14,802 nt of DNA from an uncultured Bacteroidales bacterium (GTDB taxonomy: Bacteria > Bacteroidota > Bacteroidia > Bacteroidales > Marinilabiliaceae), in contig CAKUYZ010000041.1 in NCBI GenBank assembly GCA_934717675.1, forward strand, positions 1 to 14,802, written 5' to 3'. Positions 1 through 5,843 of the stretch are shown piece by piece. The position numbers and the translations under genes are program-made. The notes beneath the pieces are model-generated. The model saw nothing but the letters and a program-made list of their open reading frames with translations, was not told where the DNA came from and did not search any database. How positions within the stretch are numbered: position 1 is the first letter of the stretch; each line of letters opens with the position of its first letter.

Positions 1-15
1 TTCTTTTTGCGTTAC

Positions 16-618
16 CTACTCATTTACAATATCCCCACCGCTGACATACGAAAGAACCAAACGTCGAACCACGGCACGAACGTCTTCATTGGGGAAATTT
101 TGACGATATTTTTCCGTAAGATCTTCGCAGAAAAACCATTTACTACCAATCAAGGAGGCCGGGACGCCACTTCGCTTCACAAACACATCGTATGTCGCGA
201 CTGGCTTGTCATCCTCTGCGTTGGCAGGCACAATATCCCACTTATACCAGCCTATAATCCCCGACTCGGCAGGAAACAATCTATAGTTGTCCTTCCACTC
301 CGCCTTGTCAACATAGTTCAATATATAGCCATCAGCAGACTTACTGTTCTCTGTGTTAACGGCATATAGCTCTACCTTGCCGGCTCTGCTTGAGATAAGT
401 TGATATTTATTGCATCCTCCGAAGGGTGGGTTTACCGTCAAATCTCGCTCTATCACTTCACGAATCTGTGGCGCGTCTATTGCGAACTCCACTATCCCCG
501 TGAAATTTGCGATGGACTTTGATGGCTTCGGATTGGGTTGAACCAACGCTTTGTCGTCACTATCATTATCACACGCACAGAAGGCAAAGGCGATAAACAG
601 CAATAAAAAATACCTCAT
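16..618 (-). CDS. Lipoprotein of unknown function downstream of hyfF
   Basis: I do not recognise this 200-residue protein. It begins with a short signal peptide (MRYFLLLFIAFAFCAC); the lipobox is F-C-A-C with the lipidated cysteine at residue 16. The cysteine is followed by the acidic stretch DNDSDD, which resembles the lipoprotein export signal that sends Bacteroidota lipoproteins to the cell surface, so a surface location is inferred. The mature part is about 185 residues with no membrane segment, two further cysteines (in GGC and FFCED) and a Trp/Tyr-rich middle. I chose the ATG at 618 over an upstream ATG at 642, because the longer form would put a needless eight-residue tail before the signal peptide. 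It lies 43 bases after the hyfF stop on the same strand, so it may be the last visible gene of the hyf-like operon or may have its own promoter. The stop codon is inside the window, so the gene is complete. Confidence 0.8.
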   Translation of the reverse strand: MRYFLLLFIAFAFCACDNDSDDKALVQPNPKPSKSIANFTGIVEFAIDAPQIREVIERDLTVNPPFGGCNKYQLISSRAGKVELYAVNTENSKSADGYILNYVDKAEWKDNYRLFPAESGIIGWYKWDIVPANAEDDKPVATYDVFVKRSGVPASLIGSKWFFCEDLTEKYRQNFPNEDVRAVVRRLVLSYVSGGDIVNE

Positions 619-630
619 ATTCCCAAAGTG

Positions 631-646
631 TAGTATAAGCATACTA
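631..646. repeat. Small perfect inverted repeat between hyfF and the lipoprotein gene
   Basis: TAGTAT and ATACTA flank the four-base loop AAGC, giving a six-base-pair stem within the 43-base gap. Neither strand has a convincing run of T after it, so it is not a good terminator. It could be an operator or a weak RNA hairpin ahead of the lipoprotein start, or chance in A+T-rich DNA. Confidence 0.35.
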
Positions 647-661
647 TTTGTGTGAAAAATA

Positions 662-2107
662 TCAGATTAGCGAAACCGCCATCTTGACGAGGGATGCGAC
701 ATAGTCGGGAGTCCAAAGTCCCCACCAAATGGACAGTCCGAGCATGACCATTTGCCATACGGCCTCAACGACAGGAAATTTATGCTCTGGTTTCTTCACC
801 AACTCCGGTTCTTCAGCAGGCAAAAAGAGCATTGACAGCAAATCTTTGCTTATGGCCCACACTATCACGCACAGCAAAATGAGAGTCAGGGCCAACGGCA
901 CCCACCAACGGACATCGATAAGCGACTTGAACACCATCAGTTCCGTTATGAACATTCCCGATGGCGGCATGGCGGTCACACAAAGCAAGCCCATGATGAC
1001 GATAGCCGCCCCTGCTCCTGACTTGTTGATGTAACGCCCCATGTGAGACAGTTGCTTAGTGCCGAATATGCGGAACAGTTCGCCAACGTGCATCATGACT
1101 GCGGACTTGGCAAAAGAGTGCAGAACCAAGTGCAAGATTGCCGCGTAAACCCCAACTCCGCCTGCGGCGACACCTAGCATGACAACTCCAATGTGTTCCA
1201 CACTGGAGTATGCGAAGAGTCGCTTGACGTTGTGAACCTTGACGAGATAGACGGTCGCGACAAAAATAGATATAACGCCTGTGGCAAGAACGACCATACG
1301 GCTCCATTCGTAGGCCGATGTTTGCGCCACGATGGCATAGAAGCGAAAGAATCCTACAAACCCTGCGTTCATTACGACGCTAGACAAAATGGCGGCCGCA
1401 GGCGTGGGTGCCGCATCCTTGGCGTCGATGCCGGCTGTGAACATAGGGACGAGACCCATCTTGGCCGTGTAGCCGACAAAAATGAAAATAAACGCCATCT
1501 GGAGCCACAAGGTGTCTAATTCACTCGCATGGCTCTTGAGGGTGGCAAAAGAGAGGCCGTCTTCGGCGTTGACGCCCATTGATATGGAGGTGAATAAAAT
1601 GCCAACATACACCAGCACAAGGCTCACGGAACAGGCGAACACATATTTCCACGTTGCCTCGATTGAATTCGGCGTCCGACGGTAGAAAATCATCGCCGAG
1701 GCGCTCAGTGTAGTCACCTCAACAAAAATCCACGTCACGGCCAGGTGGGCCGACAGGCTAGCCATGGTGAGCGCCATTGTTATGGTTGTCATTGCGCCAT
1801 AGTATTGCGCGCGGACCTTGTTGTCTTTGCCTCCCTCTTTTTCAACAATATATCTGCGGGAGTGGCAAAACGCCGCGACACACACAATGGTCACGACGAT
1901 GGTGAGCAGCACGCCGAGGCCATCTACGGCAAAGTAGTCATTGCCCGGCATCCCTAGCCATTTTGCAGTGAACAAGGTGAGGGCCACTTGCGTAGTGAGG
2001 AAAAGGCCGATGAGAATGCGGCAGACTAGCGCATTACGATTGACCAGCTGCGCCGCGCTCATTGCGAGCGAGAGCAAAAGGTAGGCTATCAATATGGTGT
2101 TGAGCAT
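662..2107 (-). CDS. hyfF: Hydrogenase-4 subunit F-like (HyfF/NuoN family) antiporter-like membrane subunit
   Basis: This 481-residue polytopic membrane protein belongs to the proton-conducting family that includes NuoL/M/N, Mrp antiporter subunits and HyfF. In group 4 hydrogenases such subunits carry ions across the membrane, driven by the redox arm. Expected charged residues are visible: Glu130 in TWIFVEVTTLSAS (the helix 5 glutamate), Lys216 in GYTAKMGLVP, Lys334 in LHSFAKSAVM, and the FAYSSVEHIG segment at about 298-306. The loop after Lys216 is unusual. Relatives, including HyfB in this operon, carry W-L-P-x-A-H there, whereas this protein has AGIDAKDAAP. The protein is slightly shorter than E. 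coli HyfF (about 526 residues). It starts at an ATG seven bases after the hyfE stop, so it is surely co-transcribed. No hyfG follows; the next gene is a lipoprotein. The family is certain; the exact F rather than D assignment rests on its place after hyfE. Confidence 0.9.
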   Translation of the reverse strand: MLNTILIAYLLLSLAMSAAQLVNRNALVCRILIGLFLTTQVALTLFTAKWLGMPGNDYFAVDGLGVLLTIVVTIVCVAAFCHSRRYIVEKEGGKDNKVRAQYYGAMTTITMALTMASLSAHLAVTWIFVEVTTLSASAMIFYRRTPNSIEATWKYVFACSVSLVLVYVGILFTSISMGVNAEDGLSFATLKSHASELDTLWLQMAFIFIFVGYTAKMGLVPMFTAGIDAKDAAPTPAAAILSSVVMNAGFVGFFRFYAIVAQTSAYEWSRMVVLATGVISIFVATVYLVKVHNVKRLFAYSSVEHIGVVMLGVAAGGVGVYAAILHLVLHSFAKSAVMMHVGELFRIFGTKQLSHMGRYINKSGAGAAIVIMGLLCVTAMPPSGMFITELMVFKSLIDVRWWVPLALTLILLCVIVWAISKDLLSMLFLPAEEPELVKKPEHKFPVVEAVWQMVMLGLSIWWGLWTPDYVASLVKMAVSLI

Positions 2108-2114
2108 GACCTTT

Positions 2115-2744
2115 TTAGTCTTTCAGTTGGTTGAGGCCAGTCACGTCACCTTCATTAGTCACGTCGCCGACCTTATTTATGAATATTACGAGCAGGAACA
2201 CGCTCACAAGAACGTCGAGCAGTACACCCATATTGACAAGCACGGGCATCTCATTGCCAATGGCAAGGGAGAGTATGAAAGCCCCGTTTTCGATTATGAC
2301 GTAGCAGATCACGTGCGTTATGACCTTACGCCTTGTGGCGATGAAATAGAGCCCGCAGAAGATGCCCGCCAGCGCGGCCACAAAATATGTCTTGTTGAGG
2401 GTGGGGGACTCCACGGTAAGCGAGATCAGGTATGAGGCGATGACGACAACCGTGCAGAAGAGGAGCGACACATAGTTTGGCACCGAGGGTTCGGCCTCGC
2501 GGGTTATCTTGTTTGCCAAAATGACGCGCCGGATGAAATAGGGCATAAGTATGGCCTTGACAATGAGCGTCTCCAAGATAATGGTCGTGAGGTTGACTAT
2601 TGTCATTTGCCCCAGGGTGAGCAGCGCGGCCGCGCAAATGATGAGTCCCTGCACGGTGAGTATGCTCACGTATGTCATCAACCTGTTGGCGATGGAGAAA
2701 TATATGAGCGTTATGATGAAAAGAATGAGCAGCAGATGTACCAT
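2115..2744 (-). CDS. hyfE: Hydrogenase-4 subunit E-like (HyfE) membrane protein
   Basis: This 209-residue membrane protein is close to the length of E. coli HyfE (about 216). It has some six to seven hydrophobic helices. The second half resembles NuoK of complex I: Glu152 in CYVIIENGAFILSL is the conserved membrane glutamate, followed by PVLVNMGVLLDVLVSVF, which matches the HyfE pattern of a leucine/valine-rich segment with a buried aspartate. An earlier helix carries Glu58 and Lys63 in ILETLIVKAILMPYF. In the complex it would be one of the small linker subunits between the NuoH-like subunit and the antiporter-like subunits, helping pass charge along the membrane. It lies six bases after the hyfC stop and seven before hyfF. 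In E. coli, hyfD stands between hyfC and hyfE; here it is missing. Confidence 0.9.
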   Translation of the reverse strand: MVHLLLILFIITLIYFSIANRLMTYVSILTVQGLIICAAALLTLGQMTIVNLTTIILETLIVKAILMPYFIRRVILANKITREAEPSVPNYVSLLFCTVVVIASYLISLTVESPTLNKTYFVAALAGIFCGLYFIATRRKVITHVICYVIIENGAFILSLAIGNEMPVLVNMGVLLDVLVSVFLLVIFINKVGDVTNEGDVTGLNQLKD

Positions 2745-2750
2745 TTCTCT

Positions 2751-3641
2751 CTATATGATTTTTACGCCAAAGAAAATCAGCAAGCTTAAAGACGTAAGGG
2801 CCAAGATGAACTGAGCATTGTGGCTCATCCGGTATCGGGCCATGAAAGATTCCGTCAGGCCTACTGCCACGGCGCATAGAGCCTCAATGGCCAGGAATGC
2901 GACAATGGCCGCCCACAGCGGCAGTTCGCCGATGAAAAGGTTGGCAATCAGCGCACTGTACATGGCGAACTTCAAGTGCGTGGCTTGCATGATCAGGCCG
3001 AGGTCGAAACCTGAATTGTCAAGAATCATGACCTCGTGGATCATTGTGAGCTCCAAGTGCGTCTTGGGGTCGTCAATTGGCATTCGGCTGTTCTCAACCA
3101 TGCAAATCATAAGAAGAACAAAGGCTGCTACGACCGCAAACGCATAGGAGGCATATGAGCCGAGGTGGAATGATGCGAATATGTCAGAAAATGATGTGTT
3201 GCCAGAAATAAGCCCAAGCGAGCCTATGAGCAGGAAGAAAGCCGGTTCTGCCAGCATTGAGAACAACGCCTCGCGGCTCGCTCCCATTCCCTCAAAACTG
3301 CTGCCAGTGTCGAGAGCGGCGATGATGTTGAAAAACTTGCCGAAAGCCAAAACGTAGGCAAAAAAGACAAAGTCGCAACTGAATGAGACGAGCCCGGCCT
3401 TGCCGCCGAAAGGGACTACGGCGATGGCCATGACGACGCTAGCGAAATATATTGTCGGGGCTATGCGAAAAATGGGTCCGCTGGTGGTGCTGTAGACGCT
3501 ACCTTTGCGCAAAAGCCTGACGACGTCATAAATGGGCTGAAGAATAGCGGGCCCGCGACGCCCCTGGGCCTTGCTCTTCACGCGAACCACAATGCCCGTG
3601 AAAAACAGGCTCGAAAATATTATGAGCAGGAAACTAACCAT
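2751..3641 (-). CDS. hyfC: Hydrogenase-4 subunit C-like (HyfC/HycD, NuoH family) membrane anchor
   Basis: This 296-residue protein, with about eight helices, belongs to the NuoH/HycD/HyfC family, whose members anchor the soluble hydrogenase or quinone module to the membrane. Diagnostic motifs are GRRGPAILQPIYDVVRLLRK at residues 27-46, SSFEGMGASREALFS at 114-128, and ENSRMPIDDPKTHLELTM at 183-200, followed by IHE. These are the loops that contact the small and large catalytic subunits in group 4 hydrogenases. Their good conservation suggests that a peripheral arm does exist somewhere in this genome. The length is a little below E. coli HycD/HyfC (about 307-315). It starts at an ATG 16 bases after hyfB and is part of the same operon. 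Confidence 0.93.
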   Translation of the reverse strand: MVSFLLIIFSSLFFTGIVVRVKSKAQGRRGPAILQPIYDVVRLLRKGSVYSTTSGPIFRIAPTIYFASVVMAIAVVPFGGKAGLVSFSCDFVFFAYVLAFGKFFNIIAALDTGSSFEGMGASREALFSMLAEPAFFLLIGSLGLISGNTSFSDIFASFHLGSYASYAFAVVAAFVLLMICMVENSRMPIDDPKTHLELTMIHEVMILDNSGFDLGLIMQATHLKFAMYSALIANLFIGELPLWAAIVAFLAIEALCAVAVGLTESFMARYRMSHNAQFILALTSLSLLIFFGVKII

Positions 3642-3657
3642 TTGTCAACTAATCTCT

Positions 3658-5661
3658 TTAACCGAATATCATTACTGATGCCACAAGCAGCATGACATAG
3701 CCTAACCCGTAGACGATATACCTCTGGAGGCTTCCGTTTTGGATGAATTGGAACTTGCTCAACCACGTCAGCAGCATGCCAGTGCCAGGAGACACAAGTT
3801 TATCGTCAACAAGGTCTTTGTCCACGCTCAAATGGGCCCTGTCTTTAGGAAATATCTCCTCGTTTGTCAAAGGAGAGAAACGAGACGTTGTGGGCAGGAA
3901 CGGCCGACACATGTCAATGAGCGTCTTTGCGAAAGACTTGCTGCTATATTGGATTCCGGCAATGGGTTTCTTATATCCGCAGCCCCATGTCTCGCCCTCT
4001 GCGTAGGGCCTGCGTGAGGCTATGAGCTTCCTTATGGCCCACAGCGCCAGGATTAATATGATGAAAGCGAGCATGGCGCGCCCTGCGTTGCCAGTTAGGC
4101 TCACGATGCCGTTGAGGGTGGCGATGTCGGCAGGGTTAGCAGTCGCGCTGAATGTGGACAGGCTGACGGCAAAAAGGTGAGAAGTGATGTGCGCTGGAAA
4201 GAGAAGAACGCAGGCAACAAGCGCGATGAGCGCATATGACGGCCATAGCATTGACGAGTCAACCTCCTTAACGTCACTGGACAAAGCCTTTCGCGGAGAG
4301 CCAAGAAAGATTACGCCAAACGCCTTTGTGAAGGCCAGCATGGAAATTCCACCTATGATGGCCAACGCGCATCCTCCTAAAGCCATCAAGACGGAGACGG
4401 CCAAAGACTGCGAGCCGAAGCCATCGATAAACCCGTAATAGATAAGCAATTCGCTGATGAATCCGCCCATGGGGGGCAGGCCGCCAATGGCGAGAGAACC
4501 CACGAGGAAGATGAGCGCAGTGCGCGGCATCCTCTTGCCGAGGCCGCCAAGCTCCTCCATATTCCTTGTGTGCGCGCTGACATAGACATTGCCTGCGCCA
4601 AAGAAAAGCAACGCCTTGAAAATGGCATGGTTGAGGGTGTGGAACAGCGCGCCGACGAAGCCCAGCATGGCAATGACGCAGGAGCCTTGCGCCAACCCAA
4701 TGAAGCCGATGCCCAACCCCATTGAAATGATGCCGATGTTCTCAATTGTGCAGTATGCCAACATTCGCTTAAAGTCGCGATGCTCCGCCGCATTCAAGAT
4801 TCCGAAGAGGCCGGATGTGATGCCGATGACCAGAAGGGCCGAGCCTATGGGCATTTGCGCCTCCGCGCCGGGCAGCATTGATCCGAAACGAATGATGCCA
4901 TAGATGCCCGCCTTGACAATGACTCCAGACATAAGGGCAGATATGTGGCTTGGCGCGGCGGGGTGGGCGAGTGGTAGCCAAGAGTGAAAAGGCACGATGC
5001 CCGCCTTGAAACCGAAACCGGCGATGAGTAACGACATGGCCGTCAGTTGCGTCGCCGCCGTAGAGTTTGCGAAGAAGGCGCGCAAACCGTCAAACGACGT
5101 ATTGCCAGTGGTGGCGATGGACCATGCGAAAACCACGGTTATGAGCAAGACGGCAATATGAGACTGGACAAAGTAATTAAGCCCGGCTTTAAGTACCTGC
5201 GCATGGTCATATTCGAATATGACGGCAAAAAAAGACCCGATGGCCATAAGCTCCCAACCTATAAGGAATACGATCAAATTCTTGGTAGTCAGGAGTATTA
5301 GCAGTCCTGCCAATGTTAGCAAAAATGCGACCCAATGCAAAGAATGTTGCCTCGTTGTGGCGGTATAGTGTGTTAAATATCCGCGGCCATAGATGGAGCC
5401 TAGGGCAAAGAGTACGCTCACTATGAGGACGAACCAAGACGACAAGGTGTCGCAAGTCACCTCGACTCGTCCGAAGACAGGGTGCTGGAACACACCAATA
5501 GTTTGGGCTGAGAACAAAGAGCTGAGGCCTACAGCCACCCCCACGCAAGATAGCGCGGCAATGCAAATCGGCCCCCATAGGCGAGGGGACAGGTGACGGC
5601 TGAGAACGGGCATAAGGAGGCCACCGACCACGATGGCCAAGACTAAATGGAGGTAAATCAC
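3658..5661 (-). CDS. hyfB: Hydrogenase-4 subunit B-like (HyfB/HycC, NuoL family) antiporter-like membrane subunit
   Basis: At 667 residues this matches E. coli HyfB (672) in length and layout. It is a multi-helix ion-translocating subunit. Conserved residues are Glu137 in IGWELMAIGS, Lys219 and His226 in FGFKAGIVPFHSWLP, His233 in LAHPAAPS, Lys250 in MSGVIVKAGIYGI, and Lys349 in NHAIFKALLFFGAG. The C-terminal cytoplasmic stretch with ETWGCGYKKP and IQYSSKSFAKT (about 575-595) is the signature separating HyfB/HycC from NuoL, and it ends in a last hydrophobic helix. The start is a GTG at 5661; no upstream ATG gives a better N-terminus, and the first residues already form helix 1. It is the first gene of the operon: upstream lie a probable promoter and the terminator of the phosphate transporter. 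No hyfA-like ferredoxin gene precedes it. Confidence 0.93.
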   Translation of the reverse strand: MIYLHLVLAIVVGGLLMPVLSRHLSPRLWGPICIAALSCVGVAVGLSSLFSAQTIGVFQHPVFGRVEVTCDTLSSWFVLIVSVLFALGSIYGRGYLTHYTATTRQHSLHWVAFLLTLAGLLILLTTKNLIVFLIGWELMAIGSFFAVIFEYDHAQVLKAGLNYFVQSHIAVLLITVVFAWSIATTGNTSFDGLRAFFANSTAATQLTAMSLLIAGFGFKAGIVPFHSWLPLAHPAAPSHISALMSGVIVKAGIYGIIRFGSMLPGAEAQMPIGSALLVIGITSGLFGILNAAEHRDFKRMLAYCTIENIGIISMGLGIGFIGLAQGSCVIAMLGFVGALFHTLNHAIFKALLFFGAGNVYVSAHTRNMEELGGLGKRMPRTALIFLVGSLAIGGLPPMGGFISELLIYYGFIDGFGSQSLAVSVLMALGGCALAIIGGISMLAFTKAFGVIFLGSPRKALSSDVKEVDSSMLWPSYALIALVACVLLFPAHITSHLFAVSLSTFSATANPADIATLNGIVSLTGNAGRAMLAFIILILALWAIRKLIASRRPYAEGETWGCGYKKPIAGIQYSSKSFAKTLIDMCRPFLPTTSRFSPLTNEEIFPKDRAHLSVDKDLVDDKLVSPGTGMLLTWLSKFQFIQNGSLQRYIVYGLGYVMLLVASVMIFG

Positions 5662-5683
5662 TTCGCCTGAAATAAAAACTCCG

Positions 5684-5691
5684 CGAAAGTA
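5684..5691 (-). promoter_or_regulatory. Possible -7 promoter element for the hyfBCEF-lipoprotein operon
   Basis: Read on the minus strand the sequence is TACTTTCG, one mismatch from the Bacteroidota -7 consensus TAnnTTTG. It lies about 22 bases upstream of the GTG start of hyfB. I see no clear TTG element about 20 bases further up, so this is a candidate only. Confidence 0.35.
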
Positions 5692-5780
5692 AGTAAAAAC
5701 GATGTCGTTACGAAGTGTGCCAATATTAATAGATTGGAAAATGACTTAACCACACAGGTGCAGACATTTACAAGCGTAAC

Positions 5781-5818
5781 AAAAACTGCGGGTGAGGCGC
5801 AACGCCTCACCCGCAGTT
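5781..5818 (-). terminator. Intrinsic terminator of the phosphate transporter gene
   Basis: Positions 5784-5799 and 5803-5818 are perfectly complementary, giving a 16-base-pair G+C-rich stem with a three-base loop (CAA on the plus strand). On the minus strand the stem ends in TT and runs on into three more T residues (AAAAA at 5781-5785 on plus). It begins about 26 bases after the transporter stop codon. It also insulates the downstream hyf-like operon from read-through. Confidence 0.9.
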
Positions 5819-5843
5819 CTGCCATATTGCGCCAACTTGGTGT

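Noticed and set aside
619..630. Promoter-like TACACTTTG just ahead of the lipoprotein ATG (minus strand)
   Set aside because: It has one base too many between TA and TTTG and lies so close to the ATG that the transcript would be nearly leaderless.
662..5661. Reading the four membrane genes as an Mrp-type Na+/H+ antiporter or as nuo genes of complex I
   Set aside because: Mrp operons lack a NuoH-like gene, which is present here, and complex I would have nuoJ/K/M/N in another order; the HyfB C-terminal WGCGY region and the 209-residue HyfE are specific to hydrogenase-4-like complexes.
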